Shown: positions 1 to 7,894 of the stretch, in pieces
Layout: the number at the start of each line of letters is the position of its first letter
Numbering within the stretch: position 1 is the first letter of the stretch
Assembly (NCBI GenBank): GCA_937895955.1
Contig: CALAZI010000129.1
Coordinates: 1 to 40,736, forward strand
Direction: 5' to 3'
DNA: 40,736 nt
DNA from: an uncultured Alphaproteobacteria bacterium
GTDB lineage: Bacteria > Pseudomonadota > Alphaproteobacteria > Caulobacterales > Parvularculaceae
Position numbers and translations under genes: made by a program
Notes under the pieces: generated by a model
The model's database searches: none
Told to the model about the DNA's origin: nothing
Seen by the model: only the letters and a program-made list of their open reading frames with translations

Positions 1-1136
1 AGGCGAACAAGATCCGCGCCTGGGCGCTCGAAACGGTGCGCGGCACGGTTCAGGCGGACATTCTCAAAGAAGACCAGGGCCAGAACACCTGCATTTTCTC
101 GACGGAGTTTTCGCTGAAAGTGATGGGCGACATCCAGGAATATTTCGTCGATCACAAGGTGCGGAATTTCTATTCCGTCTCGATTTCCGGCTATCATATC
201 GCGGAAGCCGGCGCGAACCCGATTTCGCAGCTCGCCTTCACGCTGTCGAACGGCTTCACCTTCGTTGAATCCTACCTTGCGCGCGGGATGAAGATCGACG
301 ATTTCGCGCCCAATCTTTCCTATTTCTTCTCGAACGGCATGGACCCCGAATATTCGGTTCTGGGTCGCGTCGCGCGCCGCATCTGGGCGATCGCGATGCG
401 CGAGAAATACGGCGCAAACGAGCGCTCGCAAAAACTGAAATATCACGTGCAGACGTCCGGGCGTTCGCTCCACGCGCAGGAGATGGATTTCAACGACATC
501 CGCACGACGTTGCAGGCGCTGATTGCGATCTACGATAACTGCAATTCGCTGCACACCAACGCCTATGACGAGGCCTATACGACGCCGACGGAACATTCGG
601 TCAGGCGCGCGATGGCGATCCAGATGATCATCAACAAGGAATGGGGGCTTGCGCAAAACGAGAACCCCAATCAGGGCGCCTTCATTATCGACGAATTGAC
701 AGACCTCGTCGAAGAAGCGGTGTTGAAGGAATTCGAGCGCATTGCGGAACGCGGCGGCGTTCTCGGCGCCATGGAAACCGGCTATCAGCGCGGCAAGATC
801 CAGGAAGAAAGCCTTTATTACGAACACAAGAAGCATGACGGCTCATTGCCGATCATCGGCGTCAATGCGTTCATCAATCCGGAAGCCGAAGAGCCGCCGT
901 CGCCGCCCTTGCAGCGCTCGACGACGGAAGAGAAAGACAATCAGATCAAGCGCCTTCGCGATTTTCAGGCGCGCGATCCCGAGCAATCGAAGGCGGTGCG
1001 CCAGCGTCTCAAAGACGCCGTCGTCAAGGACGAGAATGTTTTCGCCGTTTTGATGGACGCGGTGAAATATTGCTCCTTGGGACAGATCACCGACACGCTT
1101 TTTGAAGTCGGCGGCAAGTATCGGCGGAATATGTGA
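1..1136 (+). CDS. icmF: Fused acyl-CoA mutase (IcmF type), C-terminal part, 5' truncated
   Basis: The reading frame is open from base 3 and has no start in the window; a GTG at 36 is internal, because the codons before it continue the same domain (ANKIRAW...). About 377 residues are visible, ending in EVGGKYRRNM. The segment is the large mutase domain of the methylmalonyl-CoA mutase family. Readable marks are the substrate-barrel block GYHIAEAGANPISQLAFTLS, TSGRSLHAQEMDFNDIRTTLQA, and the C-terminal RLRDFQARD and GQITDTLFEVGG stretches. The tail resembles fused isobutyryl-CoA mutases, whose B12 and GTPase domains would lie upstream outside the window. The known family reaction is adenosylcobalamin-dependent carbon-skeleton rearrangement of acyl-CoA in the cytosol. 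A methylmalonyl-CoA mutase large chain is the main alternative; the missing N-terminus would decide. Followed by a palindromic repeat and near a cobalamin-binding-type gene. Confidence 0.82.
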   Translation, partial: ANKIRAWALETVRGTVQADILKEDQGQNTCIFSTEFSLKVMGDIQEYFVDHKVRNFYSVSISGYHIAEAGANPISQLAFTLSNGFTFVESYLARGMKIDDFAPNLSYFFSNGMDPEYSVLGRVARRIWAIAMREKYGANERSQKLKYHVQTSGRSLHAQEMDFNDIRTTLQALIAIYDNCNSLHTNAYDEAYTTPTEHSVRRAMAIQMIINKEWGLAQNENPNQGAFIIDELTDLVEEAVLKEFERIAERGGVLGAMETGYQRGKIQEESLYYEHKKHDGSLPIIGVNAFINPEAEEPPSPPLQRSTTEEKDNQIKRLRDFQARDPEQSKAVRQRLKDAVVKDENVFAVLMDAVKYCSLGQITDTLFEVGGKYRRNM

Positions 1137-1147
1137 GGCTGGCCGAA

Positions 1148-1270
1148 CCCTCTCCCGCCTGCGGGAGAGGGTGGCGCGAAGCGCCGGGTGAGGGCGCTCT
1201 GGTAGATTGAACGCGATTTGTTTGTGGAGAGCCCTCACCCCCGGCCCCTCTCCCGTGAACGGGAGAGGGG
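1148..1270. repeat. Dispersed-type extragenic palindromic repeat
   Basis: A composite of inverted repeats fills the gap between the mutase and the next gene. The first is an 11-bp perfect hairpin, CCCTCTCCCGC (1148-1158) with GCGGGAGAGGG (1161-1171). Next come GGCGC-GAA-GCGCC (1173-1185) and a long-range pairing of GGGTGAGGG (1186-1194) with CCCTCACCC (1232-1240). Last is a 10-bp perfect hairpin, CCCCTCTCCC (1245-1254) with GGGAGAGGGG (1261-1270). The two outer hairpins also share the CCCTCTCCC/GGGAGAGGG core, so the whole element is roughly palindromic. Elements of this style are scattered through many proteobacterial genomes; only one copy is in this window, so dispersal is inferred. Confidence 0.8.
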
Positions 1271-1279
1271 AGCGTCGCA

Positions 1280-1945
1280 GTGATCGGTGCTGACGACATC
1301 CGAGCCGCCGCCGAAGCGACAGGCCTCGCCTTCCGCGGCGCATTTCATCCCGAAGCGAAAGACCTGCCGACGGGCGTCGCCGCCGGAACAATCGTCATGC
1401 TGGGCTTCATCGGCGGCGAACAATGGCGCGGCTTCGCCGCATCTGCGGAATATCGCGACGGGCGCCCGCATCCGCTCGATCGCTGGTCGCATCGCGTTAT
1501 TTCAAAACTGGCGAATGATCTCGGCGCGCGGGCGCTGTTTCCGTTCACGGCGCCCTTCATGCCGTTCATCCGCTGGGCGCTGAAGGCGGAGCCTGTTTAT
1601 CCCTCCGAAATCGGCATGCTCATTCATCCGGATTTCGGCCTCTGGCACGCCTGGCGCGGCGCGCTCGCGTTTTCTGACAAATTAGATTTGCCGCCGCGTG
1701 ATGTGCGTTCGCGTCCCTGCGATTCATGCGCCGAAAAGCCGTGTCTTACGGCCTGTCCTGTCAGCGCCATGAAGGGCGAGGGCGTTTACGATGTGCCGAC
1801 ATGCGCGGCGCATATCCGTTCATCGCAAGGCGCCGATTGCATGGCGGGCGGGTGCCTCGCGCGCCGCGCCTGTCCTGTCGGCAAGGACTATCAATATTCG
1901 CCCGAACAGGCGGCGTTTCATATGAAGAGTTTCAGGGGCGGGTGA
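1280..1945 (+). CDS. Ferredoxin-like protein with eight C-terminal cysteines
   Basis: 221 residues from a GTG start. The C-terminal third carries C147-x2-C150-x4-C155-x3-C159-P and then C175, C187, C192 and C198-P, enough for two 4Fe-4S clusters. No signal peptide or membrane segment is seen, so a cytosolic electron carrier or reductase is likely. The N-terminal 130 residues match no domain I recognise; the cluster region recalls the ferredoxin end of epoxyqueuosine-reductase (QueG)-like proteins, but the protein is much shorter than QueG. The Shine-Dalgarno-like GGAGAGGGGAG lies inside the right arm of the preceding repeat, 7 bases before the GTG. The last 14 bases overlap the convergent gene 1932-2714. 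Position between a B12 enzyme and a B12-binding-type gene suggests, but does not show, a cobalamin-linked role. Confidence 0.75.
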   Translation: MIGADDIRAAAEATGLAFRGAFHPEAKDLPTGVAAGTIVMLGFIGGEQWRGFAASAEYRDGRPHPLDRWSHRVISKLANDLGARALFPFTAPFMPFIRWALKAEPVYPSEIGMLIHPDFGLWHAWRGALAFSDKLDLPPRDVRSRPCDSCAEKPCLTACPVSAMKGEGVYDVPTCAAHIRSSQGADCMAGGCLARRACPVGKDYQYSPEQAAFHMKSFRGG

Positions 1946-2714
1946 AATTTTGGATGACTTTCTGAATTTCTTCCAACCCGTCCGTCAGCGCCGCAGGACC
2001 GGGCTGCAAAATGATCGCCGATTTGATTTCGTACAAATGACCGTTTTTCACCGCAGGGATTTCATCCCAACCGGGACGCGCGGCGACTTGGGTTTTCTTG
2101 AAACCCTTGCCGCACCATGAGCCGATGATGATGTCGGGCGCGGCGTTGATAACTTCTTCGCTCGTCACGAAGCGGTCTTTCGCCGCCTGTTCATGGGCGC
2201 GATCGGCGAAGACGTTTTCGCCGCCGGCGATCTCGATCAGTTCCGACACCCAGCCGATGGCGGAAATCATCGGCTCGTCCCATTCCTCGAAATAAACGCG
2301 CGGTCGGCGTTTCAACGTTTTCGTTTTTTCGCGCGCCTGATCAATGCGCGACTGCAAATCCGCCGACAGCGCGGCGGCTTTGCTCGGCTCGCCGATCAGC
2401 GCGCCGACAGTGCGGATCATCGAGAATATCCCGGCGACTGTGCGATGATTGAAAGCGTGAACTTCCAATCCTGCGCGCATCAGATCAGCGGTGATATCCG
2501 CCTGAATATCAGAAAATGTGAAAACAAGATCGGGCTTGAGCGCCAGAATTTCGTCGATCTTCGCGTCGGTGAAAGTCGAGACTTTCGGCTTCCTGCGCGC
2601 TTCCGGCGGGCGAACGACGAAACCTGACACGCCGACGATGCGCGCGTCCTCGCCCATCAAATAGAGAGTTTCGACAGTCTCTTCAGTGAGGCAGACGATG
2701 CGTTGCGGGGTCAT
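1932..2714 (-). CDS. Cobalamin-binding-type (BtuF-fold) ABC substrate-binding protein
   Basis: 260 residues with the periplasmic-binding fold of the BtuF/FecB group. It opens with RIVCLTEETVETLYLMGEDARIVGVS, has the hinge region KPDLVFTFSDIQADITADL, and later SELIEIAGGENVFADRAHEQA and the C-terminal GHLYEIKSA block. Such proteins bind cobalamin or ferric siderophores for ABC import. This one begins directly with the mature fold and has no signal peptide, so as encoded it would stay in the cytosol, unlike classical BtuF. No ABC permease or ATPase is next to it. It follows the LuxR-type gene by 31 bases on the same strand, so co-transcription is likely. Binding of B12 is inferred from family resemblance and the nearby B12-dependent mutase. 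Confidence 0.75.
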   Translation of the reverse strand: MTPQRIVCLTEETVETLYLMGEDARIVGVSGFVVRPPEARRKPKVSTFTDAKIDEILALKPDLVFTFSDIQADITADLMRAGLEVHAFNHRTVAGIFSMIRTVGALIGEPSKAAALSADLQSRIDQAREKTKTLKRRPRVYFEEWDEPMISAIGWVSELIEIAGGENVFADRAHEQAAKDRFVTSEEVINAAPDIIIGSWCGKGFKKTQVAARPGWDEIPAVKNGHLYEIKSAIILQPGPAALTDGLEEIQKVIQNFTRP

Positions 2715-2745
2715 TTCATGCTCGGCGGCGCGGCCGATTTGAGGA

Positions 2746-3816
2746 TTACCGCGCGTTGACGCGCTTGACGAGATCGCTGCGGCGCGTGACGCCCATTTTC
2801 GAATAGACCTGCCGCAAATGCCAGCGCACCGTTGAAATGCTGCAACGGCGGAGATCCGCGATCTGCTGCGGCGAACGGCCGGCGAGCAGAAGCGAGGCGA
2901 TTTCCGATTCCGTATCCGTAAGATCGAAGCGCTGCTTCAGCGACGTCGCCGCGCGCGCGGCGTCCTGATCGCGTTCGAAAAGAACGAGACAAATATCGGC
3001 GCGTCCGTCATCGCTGAGAAGATCCTGCAACGAATCGAGATGGTGCAGGCGAAGCCGCCAATCTGAGTCGGTTCCGATCGTAATGCCTGTAAACGCCTGT
3101 TCGTCGTCAGGCGCGGCGAAAAACGCCTCCAGCGCCGCCGCGACTGATTTGTCGCCCAGGCGAAATCGGCCGCCGGCGCGGGCGCCGATCGTTTCCTTGA
3201 ACGAGGTGTTCGTTTCGATGACCTCGCCGCGCCGGCTGAGGATGAGGGCTGGCGCGCCGAAATCGGCGAGCTTGCCGTTTGAGAAATAGCGGCCTGTCAA
3301 TCCGCGACGCTCTATCAACCGCGAAGCGCGTAAAAGATGCGGTGTAAGCCGTTGCGCGGCGCTGATTTCCGCTTTCGAGAACACGCTTTTTTCCACGCCG
3401 CAAAAAAAGGTGATCCACATGAATGAATCGTCCGCGGCCAGCGGCAACAGAATGCCGTCGCAGATGTCGAGCTTGGAGAACAATTCAATGAAAATCGGTT
3501 CTCGCCGCATCTCATCCGGCGATATGAGGGAACCCAGATGAACGGTGGAAAAGTCTGTTGCCGATTTAGCGCTAAGCACATGCGCGATTGTGCGCTGGCG
3601 CCAAGGATCGCGCATCGCCCAATGCGCGTCATAGCGCTCAAGAAGCCGCTTATCGAGTCCATAAGCGGCGATGCGGCGGCTATGCGTCTCGCCGGGCGCG
3701 TATTCCCCGATCGTGAAGGCTGTCGCGTTCAATGATTCAGCAATGAGGCGCGGCGTCCGTCGCCATAGCGACGGGCGTTCAACCGCGGAATAGATCGCTT
3801 CGATCAGATCGAGCAT
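2746..3816 (-). CDS. LuxR-type transcriptional regulator
   Basis: 356 residues from the chosen ATG. The last 60 residues are a LuxR/NarL helix-turn-helix: FDLTDTESEIASLLLAGRSPQQIA, then STVRWHLRQVYSKMGVTRRSDLV. The N-terminal 280 residues match no sensor domain I can name; they contain a GEVIETNTSFKETIGA-like stretch that recalls a PAS fold. There is no receiver-domain Asp pattern, so a phosphorelay response regulator is unlikely. The frame is open 19 codons further up to a TTG at 3873. I prefer the ATG at 3816 because similar proteins open with a LLDLIYxA-type helix, but the ribosome site there is weak and the start is uncertain. It probably controls the downstream cobalamin-binding-type gene. 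Confidence 0.8.
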   Translation of the reverse strand: MLDLIEAIYSAVERPSLWRRTPRLIAESLNATAFTIGEYAPGETHSRRIAAYGLDKRLLERYDAHWAMRDPWRQRTIAHVLSAKSATDFSTVHLGSLISPDEMRREPIFIELFSKLDICDGILLPLAADDSFMWITFFCGVEKSVFSKAEISAAQRLTPHLLRASRLIERRGLTGRYFSNGKLADFGAPALILSRRGEVIETNTSFKETIGARAGGRFRLGDKSVAAALEAFFAAPDDEQAFTGITIGTDSDWRLRLHHLDSLQDLLSDDGRADICLVLFERDQDAARAATSLKQRFDLTDTESEIASLLLAGRSPQQIADLRRCSISTVRWHLRQVYSKMGVTRRSDLVKRVNAR

Positions 3817-4316
3817 TTTAGATGCGTCGCCCCAAGCCGCCGCGCAGGCCGCGCGCGGAATTCCTCCAGCCAATCACCCTTGCTGAAGGCTCGGTCCTCC
3901 CGCTGCGGAAGTCAATTAAGAACGGTCGGTTTGCGGCGTGAATTGAGGGGAAAATTGGGGGGGCGTCGTCGCAGGCCTTCTGCTATTTCCCTATGGCGGC
4001 GTTCCAACGCGCAGCAATGCGCAGCCGTCATTGGGGGAGAGCCGGCATGTCCGGACGGAGCCCCGCCTGATAGGGATGGCGCGGCCGCTGCGGTCGACCG
4101 CCAAAGTGTTAGTGCGCCGTTTAAGCCCTTCCAACCGGCGGCGCGGTGACGCAACAAAGGCCGACGCGGCTGCGCCCATTCCATCAGAACTATTCCAGAT
4201 TTCAGACCGACCGGCCCGCGAAAGCGCGACAGCCGTCTCCTGTGGCGGTGCGGCCGGCGCGCCTTCAGTATGCTGAAGGATAGGATGCGGCGGATGCGGC
4301 CGCTACGCCGGCCTGC
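3817..4316. other. Intergenic region without supported gene
   Basis: 500 bases between the LuxR-type gene (leftward) and the 3' end of the YHS gene. Short ORFs exist on both strands, but they are Arg/Pro-rich and lack a convincing ribosome site, so none is called. The clearest structure is a perfect 7-bp hairpin with a four-base loop, CCTTCAG-TATG-CTGAAGG (4262-4279), lying 38 bases beyond the YHS stop. It could help end YHS transcription but has no T-run on either strand. Confidence 0.5.
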
Positions 4317-4772
4317 CTATTTCGTCAGAACCTCGGGCCAGTTCTCGTCGGCCTTGACGATGAAGCCGTCGGGATCCTGAAGCCAGTCCGCCTGCACTTT
4401 GTCATTATAATTGAGATAGAGCCTGCCATTGCGGATGGACCAGTTCTGCGGGTTGCCGGGGGCGGTGTAGCCCTGTGCGACCGCCCAGGCGCAATAGCCG
4501 CCATATTGGGGCTTGTAGGCGGCGGGATCGGCCTTGAATTGTTCAAGGTTCTCGGCGGAAGAAAAGCGCCAGACCGCGCCCTCATGCTCGGTCGAGAATT
4601 CCTTCGCGCCTTTGACGGGCGCGCCATCCTCGAAATAGGCGACCGGGTCGTATCCGCCGACGGCGAGATTGTTAAAGCGGCTTGTGGAGATTTCCGGCTT
4701 GGCGGCGAGGGCGGGCGCGGCGGCGCCCGTCAGCAAGGCGGCGGCGATGATGACGGCGAGGGGGCGCGACAT
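4317..4772 (-). CDS. Exported YHS-domain protein
   Basis: 151 residues. The frame is open upstream to 4910, but the ATG at 4772 is chosen because AAAGGAA lies about 10 bases before it and it starts a clean signal peptide, MSRPLAVIIAAALLTGAAAPALA, cut before AKP. The mature part has the YHS signature: LAVGGYDPVAYFEDGAPVKG, EHEGAVWRFSSAENLEQFKADPAAYKPQYGGYCAWAVAQG, then NWSIRNGRLYLNYN. YHS domains are small putative metal-binding folds, here predicted periplasmic. The two cysteines usual in metal-sensing YHS proteins are reduced to one visible Cys (YGGYCAWAV), so metal binding is uncertain. A perfect CRP-type palindrome lies about 130 bases upstream of the ATG. Confidence 0.85.
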   Translation of the reverse strand: MSRPLAVIIAAALLTGAAAPALAAKPEISTSRFNNLAVGGYDPVAYFEDGAPVKGAKEFSTEHEGAVWRFSSAENLEQFKADPAAYKPQYGGYCAWAVAQGYTAPGNPQNWSIRNGRLYLNYNDKVQADWLQDPDGFIVKADENWPEVLTK

Positions 4773-4900
4773 GGCGGGGGTTCCTTTGGGGCTGCGACAT
4801 TCCGCCGTTTCTATCGCCGATCCGGCGGCGCTTGGGAAAACAAGCTTTTTCACGCCAGTGCGAGCGCCGGCTTGAGCGCCTCGGCCTGAGATCGGCTTTT

Positions 4901-4920
4901 CCTGTGACATTCATCACAGG
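4901..4920. promoter_or_regulatory. CRP-type operator palindrome
   Basis: CCTGTGACATTCATCACAGG is a perfect palindrome of 7-bp arms around six bases, and its core TGTGA-N6-TCACA equals the E. coli CRP consensus. It sits in the 517-base gap between the leftward YHS gene (ATG at 4772) and the rightward DUF885 gene (GTG at 5290), so it could serve either. No convincing -10/-35 pair was found at a fixed distance. Confidence 0.55.
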
Positions 4921-5071
4921 GGGACGCTCTAGGGCGCGCCATAGTGGCCGAACCGGAGGGCGGGCTGAAATTTCCCTCCGTTCAACAGGAAAAAGATCGG
5001 GAGCGCTGGCGCCTTAAGCCACCCCTCCGGCCTATTCGCGCAATTCAGCCCTGCGCGGATCATGAAGGCCG

Positions 5072-5191
5072 GCGCCCTCCATGGGCGGCGACGGTCAGCG
5101 CTTGATCCTGGCGGCGGTCAGTCGCCCAACGAAACCCGCTCCGCCAGGATCTGGAGGGCGCGCACTTTCTCGGGGGAGAAGAGTGCGCGCC
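5072..5191 (+). promoter_or_regulatory. Nested inverted repeats in the leader of the DUF885 gene
   Basis: Fold A pairs GCGCCCTCCA (5072-5081) with TGGAGGGCGC (5152-5161) and, inside it, GATCCTGGCGG (5104-5114) with CCGCCAGGATC (5141-5151); the right arms are contiguous. Fold B pairs GGCGCGCACT (5157-5166) with AGTGCGCGCC (5182-5191), extended by TTCTC/GAGAA around a GGGG loop, and is followed by CTTTCGCCTT. Bases 5157-5161 belong to both folds, so they exclude each other, as in attenuators and riboswitches. Fold B ends 98 bases before the GTG start. A separate small RNA is the other reading. Confidence 0.5.
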
Positions 5192-5289
5192 TTTCGCCTT
5201 ATTGGCCCTCTTTGCCGTCGCCGCCGCGCGCTGGCGCGTGAAGACCGATCCGAATAGGTTCGCCCATATTTGGAATCAGGAGGCGATTC

Positions 5290-7041
5290 GTGAGGATGAT
5301 GGCGGCGGTCGCGTTGGCGGCAGGCTTGACGTTTGGCGGCGCGGCGTCAGCCGCGGAGGAACTCGACCGGCTCTTCGCCGATTATTGGGCGAACGAACTT
5401 GAGGAAAATCCCTTCGCGGCGACCGGCGTCGGCGTTGAAACCTATAATGACCGCGTTCCGCTCGCCGCGCCTGAGGATCAGGCCCGCCGCCTTGAGGAGG
5501 CGAAGGGCTTTCTCGCCCGCCTTGACGCGGCCGATCTTGAAGGCGCGAGCGAGGATGACAGGCTGAACGCTTCATTGCTGCGTTTCATCCTCAAGCATCA
5601 GATCGCGCTCAGCGCCTTCGACGGCTGGCGCATCCCCTTTCTCTCCGATTACGGATTTCATCAGGATCTCGGCTTCGCCGTCGATGCGACGCCGTTCCGC
5701 AACGAGGCGGATTACCGCGCCTATCTCGCCCGGCTTGCGCAATACCCCGCCTATCTCGACCAGAATGTCGCGAATATGCGCGAGGGGCTGAAGGACGGTT
5801 TTGCGCAGCCGAAAGAAATCCTGCCCGGCATCCTCCCTTCTTTCGAGGCGCAGGCGAGCGCAAGCGTTGAAGACCATCCGCTCTATGCGCCGTTCAAATC
5901 GACGCCGGCGTCGATGCCGAAGAAAACGGCGAAAGCCCTGCAGGCGGAAGGCGCGGCGGTCCTTCGCGACAAGGTGATTCCGGCATTCGCGCGCACCTAT
6001 GAATTCATGCGCGATGAATACGCGCCGAACGCGGCGGAGAAGATCGGCGCGAGCAATCTCCCCGACGGCGTGGCGTATTACGAAGCGCTCGCGCGCTATT
6101 ACACGACGCGCGACGACGTCACCGCGGACGGCGTTCACAAGCTCGGCCTTAAAGAGGTTGCGCGCATCCGCAAGGAGATGGACGCCGTCATCAAGAAGAC
6201 GGGTTTCAAAGGCGACTTCGCCGCGTTTCTCGAATTCCTGCGCACCGATCCGCAATTCTATGCGACGACGCCGGAGGCGCTGCTCGAACGCGCGGCCTAC
6301 TTGTCCAAAACGATCGACGGCAAGCTGCCCGGCTATTTCGGCAAATTGCCGCGCCAGCCATATTCCGTCGAGGCGGTGCCCGACGAAATCGCGCCGAATT
6401 ATACGACTGGACGGTACGTGCCTGCGCCGCCGGGCGGCAAGCGCGGCGGACGCTATTGGGTGAACACCTATGCGCTCGACAAACGTCCGCTTTATGAATT
6501 GCCCGCGCTCACATTGCATGAGGCCGTCCCTGGCCATCATCTTCAAGGCGCGCTCGCCTATGAGGTTGAGAACGCACCGGATTTCAGAACGCAGTTCTAT
6601 CCGCACGCCTTCGGCGAAGGGTGGGGACTCTACGCAGAAAAGCTCGGCGTCGAGATGGGCGTCTATCAAACGCCGTATGACGAGTTCGGCCGTCTCTCGA
6701 TGGAGATGTGGCGCGCCTGCCGCCTCGTCATCGACACCGGCATTCACGCCAAAGGCTGGACGCGCCAGCAGGCGCTTGACTATCTCGCCGGCAACACCGC
6801 GCTCTCGCTGAAGAATGTTCAGGTCGAGGTCGATCGCTATATCGCCTGGCCGGGACAGGCGCTCGCCTACAAGATGGGCGAACTGACCATCTGGGAATTG
6901 CGCCGCAAGGCGGAAAAAGCGCTTGGCGAAAAATTCGACATTCGAGAATTTCATGACGTCGTCGTCGCCCAGGGCGGCTTGCCGCTCGCGGTTCTGAGCG
7001 ATGAGGTCGACGCCTATATCCGGCGAAAAAAGGCGCAATGA
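5290..7041 (+). CDS. DUF885 family protein, putative zinc peptidase, exported
   Basis: 583 residues. GTG at 5290 is chosen because AGGAGG lies 7 bases before it; ATGs at 5296 and 5299 are alternatives. Residues 1-21 form a short signal peptide ending ASA before AEEL. The DUF885 core is clear: H410-EAVPGHHLQ-419, an HExxxGHH-type zinc site, then E443-GWGLYAE-450 and the later region CRLVIDTGIHAKGWTRQQALDYL. The family is about 550-620 residues long and predicted to be metallopeptidases acting outside the cytoplasm; few members are characterised. The gene follows a long structured leader and overlaps the next gene by ATGA, so the two are probably co-translated. Confidence 0.9.
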   Translation: MRMMAAVALAAGLTFGGAASAAEELDRLFADYWANELEENPFAATGVGVETYNDRVPLAAPEDQARRLEEAKGFLARLDAADLEGASEDDRLNASLLRFILKHQIALSAFDGWRIPFLSDYGFHQDLGFAVDATPFRNEADYRAYLARLAQYPAYLDQNVANMREGLKDGFAQPKEILPGILPSFEAQASASVEDHPLYAPFKSTPASMPKKTAKALQAEGAAVLRDKVIPAFARTYEFMRDEYAPNAAEKIGASNLPDGVAYYEALARYYTTRDDVTADGVHKLGLKEVARIRKEMDAVIKKTGFKGDFAAFLEFLRTDPQFYATTPEALLERAAYLSKTIDGKLPGYFGKLPRQPYSVEAVPDEIAPNYTTGRYVPAPPGGKRGGRYWVNTYALDKRPLYELPALTLHEAVPGHHLQGALAYEVENAPDFRTQFYPHAFGEGWGLYAEKLGVEMGVYQTPYDEFGRLSMEMWRACRLVIDTGIHAKGWTRQQALDYLAGNTALSLKNVQVEVDRYIAWPGQALAYKMGELTIWELRRKAEKALGEKFDIREFHDVVVAQGGLPLAVLSDEVDAYIRRKKAQ

Positions 7042-7562
7042 CGCCGGTTGTCGAAACGTCACGGCTGATCCTCCGCGGACGAACGCTGGCGGATTTTTCC
7101 GCCTATGCCGCGATATGGGCGACGCCCGAGGTCGCGCGCTTCACCACCGTCAATCCGCTGAAAGAAGAAGACGCCTGGGTCAAATTCACCCGCATGGAAG
7201 GTCTGTGGGCGCTGACGGGCTACGGGTTCTGGATCGTCGAGGAAAAATCGAGCGGCGATGTCATCGGCGAAATCGGTCTTGCCGATTTCAAGCGCGATCT
7301 TTCGCCCTCGCTCGACGGCATGCCGGAATATGGCTGGATCCTTGCGCCGTCGGCGCAGGGTAAAGGCTACGCCAAGGAAGCTGTCGCCGCTGCGCTCGCC
7401 TGGGGCGAGGAAAAATTTCCGGCGACGGTTTTTTCCTGCATCATCGATCCCGTCAACGCACCGTCGGTTCACGTCGCAGAGGCGGCCGGCTTCAAAAAAG
7501 TTGCGCTCTCTCCTTACAAGGGAATTGACATCGCGATCTTTCATCGCCCGCCGCCGGGCTGA
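7038..7562 (+). CDS. GNAT N-acetyltransferase, RimJ/RimL-like
   Basis: 174 residues in the RimJ/RimL branch: the opening ETSRLILRGRTLADFSAYAAIWATPEVARFT, a central strand YGFWIVEEKSSGDVIGEIGL, the acetyl-CoA pyrophosphate loop region APSAQGKGYAKEAVAAALAW and a final NAPSVHVAEAAGFKK. Such enzymes move an acetyl group from acetyl-CoA to an amine, often a protein N-terminus or a small molecule; the substrate here cannot be told. Its ATG overlaps the stop of the DUF885 gene (ATGA at 7038), pointing to translational coupling. A 107-base gap then separates it from the redox operon. Confidence 0.88.
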   Translation: MTPVVETSRLILRGRTLADFSAYAAIWATPEVARFTTVNPLKEEDAWVKFTRMEGLWALTGYGFWIVEEKSSGDVIGEIGLADFKRDLSPSLDGMPEYGWILAPSAQGKGYAKEAVAAALAWGEEKFPATVFSCIIDPVNAPSVHVAEAAGFKKVALSPYKGIDIAIFHRPPPG

Positions 7563-7669
7563 TCCGGCGCCGGTCCGCCGCCCGATCACATTCTTGACGG
7601 CGGGCTTTTCGCAAAGGGTCCGATCGTCCAAGATCGACGCCGCTGTCGCATGAAGGGGCTCAGGGCGTC

Positions 7670-7894
7670 TTGTCGATCGAAACGGCTGAAATGATCTGGC
7701 TCGCCGTCGGTTTCTATCTCGGCCTCGGCGCGCTGTTCGCGCTCTATTTCGTTCTGCGCGGCGTCGATCTTCTCGACCATGCGGCGAAGGGCGCCGCCGC
7801 GCCGTTCCGTCTTCTGCTGTTTCCGGGCGCTGCGGCGTTGTGGCCGGTTCTTCTGCTGCGCATGCTGATGACGCCGAAAGGGTCAGGGCGATGA
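7670..7894 (+). CDS. Small membrane protein, first gene of the Rieske/ferric-reductase operon
   Basis: 74 residues from a TTG start preceded by AGGGCG; an in-frame ATG at 7691 is the alternative. Two hydrophobic spans are visible: IWLAVGFYLGLGALFALYFVL (about residues 9-29) and FRLLLFPGAAALWPVLLLRML (about 46-66), with GVDLLDHAAKG between them. No family name is known to me. The stop overlaps the next ATG (ATGA, 7891-7894), and the same coupling runs through the three following genes. A structural or assembly role for the membrane redox complex encoded downstream is inferred from position only. Confidence 0.7.
   Translation: MSIETAEMIWLAVGFYLGLGALFALYFVLRGVDLLDHAAKGAAAPFRLLLFPGAAALWPVLLLRMLMTPKGSGR

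Noticed and set aside
5101..5113. TTGATCCTGGC, like the 5' end of 16S rRNA
   Set aside because: The match stops after 11 bases and no rRNA follows; it is one arm of the leader inverted repeat.
5572..7062. 496-codon ORF on the minus strand
   Set aside because: It is antisense to the DUF885 gene, which has clear motifs. Arg/Ala-rich composition is what GC-biased codons produce on the opposite strand.
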